Source of the DNA: JAAUTT01 sp963846585
GTDB lineage: Bacteria; Bacteroidota; Bacteroidia; Bacteroidales; JAAUTT01
Assembly: GCA_963846585.1 (NCBI GenBank)
Contig: CAWJWO010000015.1
Location: 562,558 to 626,557, forward strand
Direction: 5' to 3'
Length of the DNA stretch: 64,000 nucleotides
Shown here: positions 1 through 9,724 of the stretch, piece by piece
How the letters are laid out: every line of letters starts with the position of its first letter
Numbering within the stretch: the first letter of the stretch is position 1
The notes under the pieces: model-generated
Told to the model about the DNA's origin: nothing
What the model saw: the letters and a program-made list of their open reading frames with translations, nothing else
Database searches by the model: none
Translations under genes and position numbers: made by a program

Positions 1-64
1 TCCTTGTTTCAACAGGTCTGTTGTAGGTAAATAAACATATAGGCGCAGGCATAAAAAATTTTGC

Positions 65-709
65 TTATAAACTTAAAAATGATTGTATTTCTTTATGCCT
101 GCTTATGAAATATTTAAAATAATTTTCCTGTAAAAGATTCAGGCTTAATCGCTCTTTTTCGGGGTACAAGGCAATTTCGTGCTCGATTACCTGTTTGGGG
201 AAAAGTGTAAATCCAATTATTTTAGCCGGGTTACCCATTACAATTGCATATGGAGGAATGGAACTACGACAGACGCTCCCACTGCCAATAACAGCACCTC
301 GTCCGATTACCACACCTGCCAAAAGCGTTACATTGGAATATAAAACAACATCCTCTTCAACTATTACCTCTTTTGCAAATTGAATATCGTTAGAAGCTTT
401 AATTCGGAAAAATTCACCTTTATAGTATGGGTGATTCCCTGTAACTACCGTTAATCCTTCAGCAGCACCGGAATTCATTTTCATTACGAACCTGGCTTTG
501 GTTGCAAGTATCGTAGCATTCCCAAGGATGCATGTATTCTCATAAAGAAATACATTTTCAATTCCTTTAATCAAAATAGGAAACCGAACCCTTGCAGTAG
601 GATCGATAAAACCAAATTTGCGACGTCTTACCTGGAAATAATTTCTATATAATGCAGTAAGCGATGACAAAAACAAATTAAATGATAATTTTTTTAATAA
701 ATTGTTCAT
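65..709 (-). CDS. LbH acyltransferase of a polysaccharide locus
   Basis: Probable O-acetyltransferase that decorates a sugar of the surface polysaccharide in the cytoplasm, using an acyl-CoA donor. The second half (about residues 100-165) shows the hexapeptide-repeat rhythm of a left-handed beta helix and ends in the family hallmark IPPYAIVMGNPAKIIG; NHPYY near residue 90 fits the substrate loop of WbbJ/maltose-acetyltransferase-like enzymes. At 214 residues it is within the family range. It is the last gene seen of the minus-strand polysaccharide operon, only 6 bp after the upstream glycosyltransferase, so it is almost certainly co-transcribed. The fold is clear; the acceptor sugar and acyl group cannot be read from sequence. 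Confidence 0.85.
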   Translation of the reverse strand: MNNLLKKLSFNLFLSSLTALYRNYFQVRRRKFGFIDPTARVRFPILIKGIENVFLYENTCILGNATILATKARFVMKMNSGAAEGLTVVTGNHPYYKGEFFRIKASNDIQFAKEVIVEEDVVLYSNVTLLAGVVIGRGAVIGSGSVCRSSIPPYAIVMGNPAKIIGFTLFPKQVIEHEIALYPEKERLSLNLLQENYFKYFISRHKEIQSFLSL

Positions 710-715
710 TTTGTA

Positions 716-1657
716 TTACTTAATACCCATTCTCGATATTAACTCTTTGAATATTTCAACCCTTCCTTTATGAGATATTAATAACTTCAATCTGAATATA
801 ATCTTGTACTTGAGAGTAAAATAATTCAAAAACTCTCTTACTGTTTGTCTATCGGAAGGTTGAAAAGAAGGAAAAACAAATTCAGTTTTATCCTGCTTAA
901 CCGGTATGGATATATAACTGTTTATTCCTTTGCAATTGGTGGCATTTGCATTATGACCGATGTTGGTTATGAATGAACGGTTCGGAAAAACTGAATAATG
1001 TTTATTAATAAAATGATCGAAAGCCCAACGTACATACCATGAATCCATTTTTTCAGAAAGGGTATCCTGCAACATCTTTGGTAAATCTGCCCCGCAATTT
1101 TTTCTGAATTCCTTTAAGATACGAGGGTTTGACTTTATTAAAGATTTTATTATTGCCTTGTCGAAAATTTCCGGTTTCCATCGGTTACTCCATGTGCCCC
1201 ATCCCCAGGATCCTGTGCGGGTTTGAAAATATGATTCTTTATAATATTTTGATAAGTAAAATGAATATCCGTTAATAGATTGAATCATTGGATAATTCTT
1301 GTAAAAAACAAGTGCCTTATTCATATAATTCAAAAAATTCCGTGTACAAATCAGATCATCTTCCAACACAATAACAGTTTCAAATTTTAAAAGTAAGTTA
1401 GTTACTCCATTAATTATAGAAGATGCCAATCCCTTATTTTCTTTTGATTCTGTTATATGTATGGATTTAAAACCAGTTATGGATTGAATATACTCCCTAA
1501 CCTCAGCAACTTTTTTTATATCCTGATCATTTTTAGCTCCATCGGAAAATATATATAAATCACTTTCCATAGCAAGATAATTACATTGCAGCGCTTCCAA
1601 AGTTTTCCTGGTTTCAATTAATCTGCTATAAGTAAACAGGCATACAGGAGCTGGCAT
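716..1657 (-). CDS. glycosyltransferase (GT-A-like, EDD motif)
   Basis: Probable cytoplasmic glycosyltransferase adding one sugar to the lipid-linked repeat unit. The N-terminus (PVCLFTYSRLIETRKTLEAL) is a Rossmann-like nucleotide-sugar half. A metal/nucleotide-sugar motif VLEDDL lies near residue 98, and an aromatic stretch SWGWGTWSNRW lies in the acceptor half near residue 150. The same layout recurs in the neighbouring gene at 1667-2623, so the two are members of one family, related to GT2/GNT-I-like sugar transferases of Bacteroidota O-antigen loci. It sits 9 bp downstream of that gene in the operon. Sugar specificity is unknown. Confidence 0.8.
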   Translation of the reverse strand: MPAPVCLFTYSRLIETRKTLEALQCNYLAMESDLYIFSDGAKNDQDIKKVAEVREYIQSITGFKSIHITESKENKGLASSIINGVTNLLLKFETVIVLEDDLICTRNFLNYMNKALVFYKNYPMIQSINGYSFYLSKYYKESYFQTRTGSWGWGTWSNRWKPEIFDKAIIKSLIKSNPRILKEFRKNCGADLPKMLQDTLSEKMDSWYVRWAFDHFINKHYSVFPNRSFITNIGHNANATNCKGINSYISIPVKQDKTEFVFPSFQPSDRQTVREFLNYFTLKYKIIFRLKLLISHKGRVEIFKELISRMGIK

Positions 1658-1666
1658 TGTATATTA

Positions 1667-2623
1667 TTATTTAGGCTTTAAAAAATTAAAAATGGTGTAT
1701 TTCAAAATCCTTATTAATCCATTTTCTCTTGTTAACCTTATAAATCTTGACAAGGAATGACTATATACATTTTTATATGTAAATAAATCAGCTTTCCTGT
1801 TGATAATTTTATTTTTAGGATGAATCAATGGAAATAAAACAGGAAAGGTAATTGAAGGTTCCCTGATAGTGTCATACAGAAATGAATGAGCACCGGTATT
1901 TCTAAAACCCAAATTTAATACTAAATTGACATTTGGAGTTATTGCTATTCCACCATTCTTCCATATTGCAAACCACCATTGATAATCCCAAATATTTTTC
2001 TTTTCAGTTTCACTTTGTTTTACTTTGGTTTTCCAATATGATTTTTCTCTTTTACTTTGAAAAGCATGATCGAGGTCTCCGGAATTAAATGATTTTTCAA
2101 AATCAGGAATATTGTAACTGAATTTATTCCATGCTCTTCGCCAACTAGCCCAACCCCATGTGATTGGATAATTGGAAAAAAAATAACTTGCATCACCCCG
2201 GATAATTCCATTTTGCATGTTTGTGCCTGAAATTATATAAACACTTTCATCTTCCTTATACCTGGATAATAATTCGCTGCAAAATGGGAAAAAACTAATT
2301 TCAGGCAAACAATCATCTTCGAGAACTATACCTTCCTCAACCTGTTCAAAAAACCAGCTAATAGCAGAACATACGGCAAATCCACACCCCAGATTTTCTT
2401 CCCTGTACAATGTCTTTACTTCACAATCCCAATCAACCTGATCTATAATTGCCTTTGTTAACTTACAATTGATTGTGTCATCTGCTCTGCCTGGACGGGG
2501 ACCATCTGCTGCAACAAATAAAAACTTTGGATTTACAGCCTTAATACTATTGAATGTTCTTTGTGTAACATCTGGCCTGTTAAAAATCAAAAGCAAAACA
2601 GGAATGTTAAAATTTTGGATCAT
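1667..2623 (-). CDS. glycosyltransferase (GT-A-like, EDD motif)
   Basis: Second member of the family of the 716-1657 protein. It begins PVLLLIFNRPDVTQRTFNSI, carries the expected EDDCLPE metal-site motif near residue 100, and has the aromatic acceptor-half signature TWGWASWRRAW near residue 155. At 318 residues it is full length. It is predicted to transfer a sugar during repeat-unit assembly on the inner face of the membrane. The polarity of the operon puts it after the GT-D-like gene at 2673-3566. Divergence from its neighbour suggests a different donor or acceptor rather than a recent duplication. Confidence 0.8.
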   Translation of the reverse strand: MIQNFNIPVLLLIFNRPDVTQRTFNSIKAVNPKFLFVAADGPRPGRADDTINCKLTKAIIDQVDWDCEVKTLYREENLGCGFAVCSAISWFFEQVEEGIVLEDDCLPEISFFPFCSELLSRYKEDESVYIISGTNMQNGIIRGDASYFFSNYPITWGWASWRRAWNKFSYNIPDFEKSFNSGDLDHAFQSKREKSYWKTKVKQSETEKKNIWDYQWWFAIWKNGGIAITPNVNLVLNLGFRNTGAHSFLYDTIREPSITFPVLFPLIHPKNKIINRKADLFTYKNVYSHSLSRFIRLTRENGLIRILKYTIFNFLKPK

Positions 2624-2672
2624 AGAATTTATTTTTTATTGAATAGCGTACAATACAAATAATTATAAATTA

Positions 2673-3566
2673 TTACCAATAACTACCACCATCTATTTTT
2701 TTTGAATTATTTGGTTTTTCATTGGTAGCTGGTCGAATCCAATGTTCGTTCATTAATTGGGAAATTTTTGGATTTTCTTCCCATCTTTTTCCCTTAATAC
2801 CAAATAAAATTTGTAATGCACCTCCTAACAAAACAGCCTTTTTACCTTTTCGTTTAATATGGGCAGCTAAAGGGAAACCATAGGCTCCGCAACCTATTAA
2901 AGCAATATCAAATTCTACCTTATCAATTTGTTGTTTCATATAATCCAAAGCTAAAAACCAATTGTCAAATTCAGGTTTATTATTGGCAATAGATTGCACT
3001 GCTTTGATAGTTTTTAATTTAAATTCAGGAAGGATGTTTTGATTATCAAAGAGGACTTGCCTTTTATTATATTGATTAATTATGCTTTCTTCAAAAGGAT
3101 GAATCACCAAAACTGATTTGCCTTTAAGAACTTCCGTCCATGGATGTATATGATAATATGGCTCCAAATCTTTGAGACGTATTTTTACAGCTGAATTTAA
3201 TTCTTTAACAAAAAGCTTCTCCTCTTTTCTCCATGTTCCAAGTATATCCACCAATTTCATATCCTTAATCATTAATTCGGAAAATTGCCTGATATTTTCC
3301 TCATTTGAAGGATAAAACCCTGAAAGAGTTGACATTTTATTAAGAATTACCTTACTTTTAAATTTTTCAATTATCCTTTTAAAAGGAATCTTTGAATTAA
3401 CATAGTGAGCCATTGCCAAAAGTTCAGTAGAACCAAGTCGGGCAATCATAGAAGGTTTCTCAGCAATTAATTCAGTTTTAATAATATCAGAGGCTTGTTG
3501 ATTTGAATAATAAACAAATGGCGATGAAACGCTATAAATATGATAAATTCTTTGTAATATATTCAT
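2673..3566 (-). CDS. GT-D-like (DUF1792-type) putative glycosyltransferase, copy 1
   Basis: Paralogue of the gene at 6911-7888 in the same operon. The shared core is an N-terminal IARxGxxEL motif (here MIARLGSTEL, about residue 40), which recalls the RFGDGE motif of GT-D/DUF1792 glycosyltransferases; a central IHPFEESI segment; LPEFKLKTIKAVQSIA; and a C-terminal nucleotide-binding-like GCGAYGFPLAAHIKRKGK followed by LFGIKGKRW. No membrane segment or signal peptide is visible, so it should act in the cytoplasm. The family assignment comes from motif resemblance and polysaccharide context, and the reaction is not established. Spacing to both neighbours (38 and 49 bp) fits one operon. Confidence 0.6.
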   Translation of the reverse strand: MNILQRIYHIYSVSSPFVYYSNQQASDIIKTELIAEKPSMIARLGSTELLAMAHYVNSKIPFKRIIEKFKSKVILNKMSTLSGFYPSNEENIRQFSELMIKDMKLVDILGTWRKEEKLFVKELNSAVKIRLKDLEPYYHIHPWTEVLKGKSVLVIHPFEESIINQYNKRQVLFDNQNILPEFKLKTIKAVQSIANNKPEFDNWFLALDYMKQQIDKVEFDIALIGCGAYGFPLAAHIKRKGKKAVLLGGALQILFGIKGKRWEENPKISQLMNEHWIRPATNEKPNNSKKIDGGSYW

Positions 3567-3604
3567 TATTAAATTTCGTTATTAATATTTTTTTTCATTT
3601 TTTA

Positions 3605-4447
3605 TTATGTATTATTTTTTATCCAAACCGATGGAAATATTAATCTTATATGTTGCATAATAAAACTTTTAATTGCTTTAAAAGTACCCCAATGCCTGTT
3701 TGCGTATATAAAATGTTGTAATGGAGACATCCCTAAGGGAGTATAGAAGACCTTTAACCTTTTTAAAAATGTGAATGTGGGATTACACCATTTTTTAAGT
3801 CCTTCATCCTCACAGTATCCAATGATTTCAGATGATATCCAGGATGATATATTTTTTTTTAGTGCTCTTAATCCATAATCAAAGTCACCGAATTGATGAT
3901 GAAAATAGTTATCTAAATTACCAATTCTTTGAAAAACTATCCTGGGGACTAAAACAATATTTCCATTAAAAAAATAACAAATCTGAGGATAACCATTCGG
4001 AATAATCTTTTTATGATTTGATTCATCATAACCTCCATAGGTAATTTTGTCTGAATTTACCGATTGGCAAACACCACATATAATTGATTGATTATTTTTT
4101 AATTCAGAATCATGTAATAAAACATCAATGGCATTAAATTTAAGTATTGTATCATCATTTAACCATAAATAAAAATCAAAATCTCTGTTATTTTTTGCTT
4201 TTTCCCATGCCAGATGCATTCCACGATTCCAAAACAGATTACCTTTACCTGCAATTAGATTTACCCTGGGAAAATTATTTTTTACTGCTTCTGAAGTACC
4301 ATCTGTTGAACCATCATCGACCAAAAATACTTCTATATTAATATTATTTGGCAATCTGCAATTAAATAAGGCATTTAGACAACTAATTGTACTTTCGATT
4401 CTATTATGACAGGTAATGAGTACAGCAATTTCGCTAACAATTTTCAT
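3605..4447 (-). CDS. family 2 glycosyltransferase (rhamnosyltransferase-like)
   Basis: Cytoplasmic GT2 enzyme. The N-terminal GT-A domain shows ITCHNRIESTISCLNAL, the nucleotide-binding FLVDDGSTDGTSEAV near residue 42, and a DxD-type motif LWLNDDTIL near residue 95. The middle carries GxYDE-like and HQFGDFDYGLRALKKN segments typical of rhamnosyltransferase-like GT2 proteins. At 280 residues it is normal length for the family. It lies between the Wzy-like polymerase gene and the first GT-D paralogue in a continuous minus-strand operon. The family is clear; the sugar it transfers is inferred only loosely. Confidence 0.85.
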   Translation of the reverse strand: MKIVSEIAVLITCHNRIESTISCLNALFNCRLPNNINIEVFLVDDGSTDGTSEAVKNNFPRVNLIAGKGNLFWNRGMHLAWEKAKNNRDFDFYLWLNDDTILKFNAIDVLLHDSELKNNQSIICGVCQSVNSDKITYGGYDESNHKKIIPNGYPQICYFFNGNIVLVPRIVFQRIGNLDNYFHHQFGDFDYGLRALKKNISSWISSEIIGYCEDEGLKKWCNPTFTFLKRLKVFYTPLGMSPLQHFIYANRHWGTFKAIKSFIMQHIRLIFPSVWIKNNT

Positions 4448-4479
4448 TTGATTAATTGGATATTAAATATTTAGTCAAT

Positions 4480-5757
4480 TTATATATAATCCTGATTACC
4501 AATTAATTTTTTATCGAACATGCCATGTATCCATTCCTGCAATTCTTTATCATTCATTTTACGGAATGATTTTGAAAAACAAAGTCCCAGAAATAACCAA
4601 ATAAAAATTAGATTCATACTGAAATCAAAAAATTCTTCAATCCATGAATAGGTAAAACGAAAAGCAATGAATAGCCCAATAAGCTTACATATATAACTAT
4701 TGGAACGATTAACACAAAGATATGAGGCAAAATAAAAAATTAAAGTAAAGGCAATAACTCCAAAGATACCATAGACATTGAATACATTCAATATGCAGAC
4801 TTCCGAACGTGCACGGCCTTTCGAACCTAAATCTTCTTCAATAAAATTTCTGTCAAACCACTCTGAAATATACCCTGCACAGGCACCTTCCCCAAATAAC
4901 CAGGTATCCCTGTATATTCCGGATTGTAAAACTTCATCATAAATGAAAGTGCGGGAATCCTCTGTAATATCATCTTCTCTGATTTCACCGCCAGCCAATT
5001 GCTGGTGGTTAACAAATTTTCCGTTTGTATTTTCACCTATTTTGAAGATATTGAATATATCAGTTACTCCTAAAATAAATAGAATAAATGGTGTAATTAT
5101 AAAAACAATCCTTAAAAATTCAATAAAGTTTTTTTTAATAAAAACCCGGAAATAATAGAAGGACATAATCCCTAACGCTGCAATAATCCGGATTAAATTT
5201 GACCGTGAACCCAAATCAGAAAAAAATGATAACGTAATGAATATAATAATAATAACTTTCCATTTATTTGTCAGTACCGGGATAAAAAGAATAACAAAAT
5301 ATAAGGGTGAAAGGAATCGGGCGAAACCATCTGTGTTATCGGAATGCCGGGCAGCTATAAGTACCAAAATAGAAACCGGAAGTAAATACTTCATATAATT
5401 ATAATATACTGCCTGGGTAAGATTTTTATCACTGCCCATAAAACCTGCAATTGGTATTAACATTACCAAGGCAGTATCAAATATCATAAATTTCCAATCC
5501 CAATAATTTTGTGCATCAAATAAACCTCTTACGATCTCAATAATTCCTAAAACTAAATAACAAATAACTAACTTGTGATATTCAAAATCTGATTTTACTT
5601 TTAACTTGCTAAAAATTGTAAAAAAAACAATTAGCAAAACATAGCTTAATGGCCCTGATAGTATAGATATTAATCCCCAATCAATAACAAATGCTGCCTG
5701 TAAAAAACCAATCAGTATTACTGTTATCAAAATAAGATTTTTAATTTTTATATTCAA
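4480..5757 (-). CDS. Wzy-like O-antigen polymerase/ligase membrane protein
   Basis: Highly hydrophobic 425-residue protein with about ten predicted membrane helices and one long polar, probably periplasmic, loop at about residues 235-300, the architecture of Wzy polymerases and WaaL-type ligases. Its position between glycosyltransferases and a Wzx flippase makes block polymerisation of the exported repeat unit the likely job. Wzy proteins diverge so much that no catalytic residue can be assigned here; the loop does contain several Arg and Asp/Glu residues, as expected for this family. A ligase role cannot be excluded, but it is the only such protein in the locus. Confidence 0.75.
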   Translation of the reverse strand: MNIKIKNLILITVILIGFLQAAFVIDWGLISILSGPLSYVLLIVFFTIFSKLKVKSDFEYHKLVICYLVLGIIEIVRGLFDAQNYWDWKFMIFDTALVMLIPIAGFMGSDKNLTQAVYYNYMKYLLPVSILVLIAARHSDNTDGFARFLSPLYFVILFIPVLTNKWKVIIIIFITLSFFSDLGSRSNLIRIIAALGIMSFYYFRVFIKKNFIEFLRIVFIITPFILFILGVTDIFNIFKIGENTNGKFVNHQQLAGGEIREDDITEDSRTFIYDEVLQSGIYRDTWLFGEGACAGYISEWFDRNFIEEDLGSKGRARSEVCILNVFNVYGIFGVIAFTLIFYFASYLCVNRSNSYICKLIGLFIAFRFTYSWIEEFFDFSMNLIFIWLFLGLCFSKSFRKMNDKELQEWIHGMFDKKLIGNQDYI

Positions 5758-5769
5758 TCTCTCAAATAA

Positions 5770-6876
5770 TTAAATATAAAGTTCAAAAATTCGATCCACA
5801 TTCGTCTTCATGTTGAAGTATTTATTTACAAAATATTTAGCCCTGCTCGCTATTTCATCAGAAATTTTTGTATTTGCCCAAACTTTTATAATTTGTTCGC
5901 CAAGAATTGTAAAATCTTCCGGTATCAAAATACAATTTTCACCGGTTTTATTAAAATCGCGTAAACCCGGAACATCATAAAGTACAGAAGGAATCATACA
6001 TGCCATAGCTTCAATTGTAGTAATTGGTATTCCTTCAAAACGACTTGGCATAAGGTAAACGTCAGATGCTACAAGGTAATTCCGGACATTAGTTTGGTTA
6101 CCACAAAACCTGATATATTCTGACACGCCAGATTCTTTGGCTAATTGTATCTCTTCAGTTTCTGAAATCCCTTTACCTAAATGTAAATATAAACAGTCAG
6201 GTATTTTTTCTATAATTTGTGGTAAGGCATTAATAATATCAGAATGTCGTTTTACGGGACTGCATCCACCAACAGAAATTAATACAAAAGCATTATCCTC
6301 TATTCCTAAATCCTTACGAATGCTAAATTTCTCTTCTTTAGAACCAGGAAAATAACGGCTACTACCGTACCAGTTATAAATTTTAATAGTTTTATTATGG
6401 TAGTATTTTAACTCATGATTATAAACAGAATCACTAATTGTTTGAAAACGGCAGTTAAAAATATATTTTGCACTCCATCTTAATAAACAATGATACAAGT
6501 ATGTTAATGTGTGTGAAGGGAAAACATTATGAAATGTATATACTGACCTGACATTTGCCAACCATGAACATAACGCCATTCCCCACATAATTTGATGACT
6601 GTGATTATGAACAACGTTAATTTTTTCAGTTTTTATCAGCCGGATAAATGCTAAATAATATTTAATGCGGTTTAAATAGTTTTTTAATTGGGGTATTGGC
6701 CGATGTATAACCTTGTAACCAGCTTGTTTAAAAAAAATAGCATATTCTCCCAAATCTTTAGCTGTAGCCATAACAGTTAACTCACAACCTTTTCCCTGAA
6801 AAATAGTTGCTGCATCTACATACATAATTTCGGCTCCGGAAAATTTCAGTTCATGAAGTATATGGATAACTTTCAT
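5770..6876 (-). CDS. family 4 glycosyltransferase (GT-B)
   Basis: Two-domain GT-B glycosyltransferase. The N-terminal domain has HELKFSGAEIMYVDAA, which recalls the GGAE acceptor-side motif. The C-terminal domain has the donor-binding signature SRFEGIPITTIEAMACMIPSV at about residues 277-297, with the conserved glutamates of GT4 enzymes (E x7 E pattern). LISVGGCSPVKRHSDII marks the start of the nucleotide-sugar domain. At 368 residues it is full length. It probably adds a sugar with retention of configuration during repeat-unit assembly. It lies 12 bp upstream of the wzy-like gene and 34 bp downstream of the second GT-D paralogue. Confidence 0.88.
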   Translation of the reverse strand: MKVIHILHELKFSGAEIMYVDAATIFQGKGCELTVMATAKDLGEYAIFFKQAGYKVIHRPIPQLKNYLNRIKYYLAFIRLIKTEKINVVHNHSHQIMWGMALCSWLANVRSVYTFHNVFPSHTLTYLYHCLLRWSAKYIFNCRFQTISDSVYNHELKYYHNKTIKIYNWYGSSRYFPGSKEEKFSIRKDLGIEDNAFVLISVGGCSPVKRHSDIINALPQIIEKIPDCLYLHLGKGISETEEIQLAKESGVSEYIRFCGNQTNVRNYLVASDVYLMPSRFEGIPITTIEAMACMIPSVLYDVPGLRDFNKTGENCILIPEDFTILGEQIIKVWANTKISDEIASRAKYFVNKYFNMKTNVDRIFELYI

Positions 6877-6910
6877 GTCCTAAGTATTATAATTTTGATT
6901 AAAACCCTTT

Positions 6911-7888
6911 TTACCAATAGCAAGCATCTTCGACTATTTTTGCACCTTTAGGTTTATTAACCGACAAAGGATACGTCCAATATTCATTGAATAAATTTAA
7001 ATATGGGAAAAATAAAATTGGATTTTCTACCCAACGTCTTCCTTTAATACCAAATAAAAGTTGTGTGGCTCCTCCTAAATGAATTACCTTTTTGCCCATT
7101 CGTTTAACGTGAGCTGCCAGTGGGAAACCATAAGCACCAGCACCAATAATGCAAATATCATAATCTGTCTTATCTATTTGGGTTTTCATTGAATCCAGGG
7201 CTTCAAACCAATTATTGAATTTCGTTTGTTCTCCCGCAATACTTTGAACAGCCTTAATGATTTTTAATTCAAATTCAGGGAGAAAATTATTGTCAAATAA
7301 TAATTTTCTTTTTAAGTATTGTAGTGCAATTGTTTCAGCAAAAGGGTGCACCACAAGTACTTTTCTTCCTTCCAACGCCCTGGTCCAGGGATTAGTTGAA
7401 AAAAAAGGTTCCATATCTTCTAATACAACTCTTTTAGCATTTTCTAATTCATATTGAAAAAATATTTCTTGTTTAAGCCATGAACCCAAAACATCTACAT
7501 CTTTGATATCATTAATCATTAATTTACAAAACTTTTCAATATTATCAATATTAATAGGAAAGAATCCTGTATTTACATACATATTTTTTAACAGAGACTT
7601 ACTCCACCACCATTCGGGAGTTTGATTTGTAATATATCCCTTATATGATTTATATTGTTGTTTATTTTTTACGCCAAGATAATTAACCAGGCAACTTAAT
7701 TCAAAAGCACCAAATCGGGCAATCATACACGGTTTTTCAGCTATTAATTGTTTATATATTAGTTCATTGGCATAATCTTTGGATGAAAACATTTTCCAAT
7801 TTCGTCCAAATGAAGAGGAATCTGGGTTGATTATAAGGAAAATTTTTCTCAAAATCTTTAAAGTATTAATTAGTAATAAAGATGGCAT
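6911..7888 (-). CDS. GT-D-like (DUF1792-type) putative glycosyltransferase, copy 2
   Basis: Longer paralogue (325 residues) of the 2673-3566 protein. It shares MIARFGAFEL near residue 55, VHPFAETIALQYLKRK, LPEFELKIIKAVQSIA, GAGAYGFPLAAHVKRMGK and LLFGIKGRRW; the final residues are also alike (both end in YW). It carries an extra stretch around residues 75-95. Both copies keep the Arg-Gly and Glu of the putative active-site motif, so both are probably active. The assignment to GT-D glycosyltransferases is by motif and context. It could instead be a sugar-modifying enzyme with a Rossmann domain. The start just after the wzx stop with a 22-bp gap fits the operon. Confidence 0.6.
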   Translation of the reverse strand: MPSLLLINTLKILRKIFLIINPDSSSFGRNWKMFSSKDYANELIYKQLIAEKPCMIARFGAFELSCLVNYLGVKNKQQYKSYKGYITNQTPEWWWSKSLLKNMYVNTGFFPINIDNIEKFCKLMINDIKDVDVLGSWLKQEIFFQYELENAKRVVLEDMEPFFSTNPWTRALEGRKVLVVHPFAETIALQYLKRKLLFDNNFLPEFELKIIKAVQSIAGEQTKFNNWFEALDSMKTQIDKTDYDICIIGAGAYGFPLAAHVKRMGKKVIHLGGATQLLFGIKGRRWVENPILFFPYLNLFNEYWTYPLSVNKPKGAKIVEDACYW

Positions 7889-7910
7889 ATAATCAGATTT
7901 GTGGTTAAAA

Positions 7911-9449
7911 TTAATTTTTATTAAGTACTTTATTAATTGAATGAGTTAAAACCATTTTAAATTGTGATCTTTCCTTAAACGAAAATCCTATAAACCAAAC
8001 TGTAATAACGAATGTAAAGGTGCTAATAATTAGGACGAGACTAAGTCGTATTAATCCTTCATTCATTAATAAAACTGGTAACATAGCAAAAATAAGAGTA
8101 ATAATAAAACAAAGTGAACATTTCAAAATAATATTTTTTAAAAAATCTGAAATTTTTAAATCGAAATTCACATGTGAAAAATATAATATTAAAATTGATG
8201 ATGCTATAGAATATATTATAAATGAAATATATAAATAATAAGAAGCAAAGCCTAACTTAAAAAGTATAAATGAAGCCAACAATGGCAGTGACCACAAAAT
8301 AGAGGCAAAAATCTGGTATCTTCGGATATTCCCTACAGCAGCAATTGAAGTACATAATGTAAGGAAGAGTTGTTCAATAAGGTTTCTAATTAATAATAAC
8401 TGACAAAACAATACGGCAAAATCAGGTACATTTTTAAGCCAGAATTTAAAAATATATGGCATTTCTATTAATACAGGTACAATAAAAAACATTAGCAGGA
8501 AGAATGAAATTTTGCTTCCCATCATTGCTGCTTTAATCATCAATTCCCTGTTTCCGGCTCCTTCACTTTTTGCAATAACGGGATTTAAGGCCTTCATCAT
8601 GGTTGTGGCAAATGCTCCCAATTGCCCGCTGACTTGATTTGCCACTCCCTGAGCAGCATTTACCAAAGTACCAAAAAAAATATTAAGAACAATTCCTTGC
8701 CCGTAAGAAGCAATCATACTGCTCGAAAGACCTAAAAATGACCAACCAGCAAAACCGGACATTTTTTTCAACAGTTCCTTATCATAATTTGCTTTTAAAT
8801 TTATTTTAGTTTCGGGATATCTTTTGTGGCAAAAAACTCTGTTAATTATTAAAAGAGCTATTGATAATAACGCCATAAGAGCACCATAATAAATTAATTT
8901 GTCACCATTAACATAGGTTATAAAAATAGCGATTGCCAATTTCAGGATCGATTCAATTATGCCCAGTATTGCATAAAAGAGCATATTTTCATGAGCATTT
9001 AGAAGTGCATCATAGGGTACTGTTATTACAGAAAACAGAGTGCTGATAATCATGAATTGGTAAATCAATTTTGCAGAATACATCCTTGCCGGATCTATAT
9101 TTAATATTCCATTAAAAATGAAATATCCTGTAATTTCCAAAACCAGAAAGATTATTAGTACAATCCTTAAATGTAACAAAATACTCATATTGAATATCTT
9201 GTTAATATTTTTAATGTCACCCTCACCTTGTGCATACGACATGAAACGTTGGCTGGCAGCAGCCATTGATGCATTTAGAAAACCAAGCATTGCAATTGTT
9301 CCACCAACTACACTAAATATGCCAAAATCTTTGGAGCCTAAAGCAGCTAAAACTAATCGTGTGACATACAACGAAATAAAAACCGTTATAGCCATTTTTA
9401 TATAAAGGATAGTTGTATTTTTTGCTACTCTGTTTGCAGCCGGTTGCAT
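7911..9449 (-). CDS. Wzx-type oligosaccharide flippase
   Basis: Integral membrane protein of 512 residues with the 12-14 helix pattern of the MOP/PST flippase superfamily. Typical features are the N-terminal NTTILYIKMAITVFISLYVTRLVL helix region with ALGSKDFGIFSVVGG following, and the central SSSMIASYGQGIVLNIFFG region. It is expected to move the undecaprenyl-linked repeat unit across the inner membrane for the Wzy-like polymerase encoded downstream. A 275-bp gap separates it from the wzc-like gene upstream, so the assembly genes from here on may have their own promoter. Confidence 0.9.
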   Translation of the reverse strand: MQPAANRVAKNTTILYIKMAITVFISLYVTRLVLAALGSKDFGIFSVVGGTIAMLGFLNASMAAASQRFMSYAQGEGDIKNINKIFNMSILLHLRIVLIIFLVLEITGYFIFNGILNIDPARMYSAKLIYQFMIISTLFSVITVPYDALLNAHENMLFYAILGIIESILKLAIAIFITYVNGDKLIYYGALMALLSIALLIINRVFCHKRYPETKINLKANYDKELLKKMSGFAGWSFLGLSSSMIASYGQGIVLNIFFGTLVNAAQGVANQVSGQLGAFATTMMKALNPVIAKSEGAGNRELMIKAAMMGSKISFFLLMFFIVPVLIEMPYIFKFWLKNVPDFAVLFCQLLLIRNLIEQLFLTLCTSIAAVGNIRRYQIFASILWSLPLLASFILFKLGFASYYLYISFIIYSIASSILILYFSHVNFDLKISDFLKNIILKCSLCFIITLIFAMLPVLLMNEGLIRLSLVLIISTFTFVITVWFIGFSFKERSQFKMVLTHSINKVLNKN

Positions 9450-9724
9450 GTTTATTTCAGATTTGTTTAATTATTACTACAGCTTCGCCCTGTCAGTCAC
9501 ATTTAAAAAACTAACAATTTTCTACTAATTTGATATTGATTATCAATTACATTATTAATTGTAAATTTAGTAGTTGTAAAAATGCAGGTTATGATATTGA
9601 CACAATTTTTACACAACCTTTGAATATTTTTTGTATTCGCCTGTCAATACCTTTTATTAAAATTAACATTTAAAATAAAGTATTGTTTAATTTGTTTAAT
9701 GCTTTAATTAATTACCTGAGCACA

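Noticed and set aside
9535..9547. ATTGAT-T-ATCAAT palindrome between the wzc-like and wzx genes
   Set aside because: Arms are AT-only apart from one G or C each, in a very AT-rich gap with no promoter match; chance is likely.
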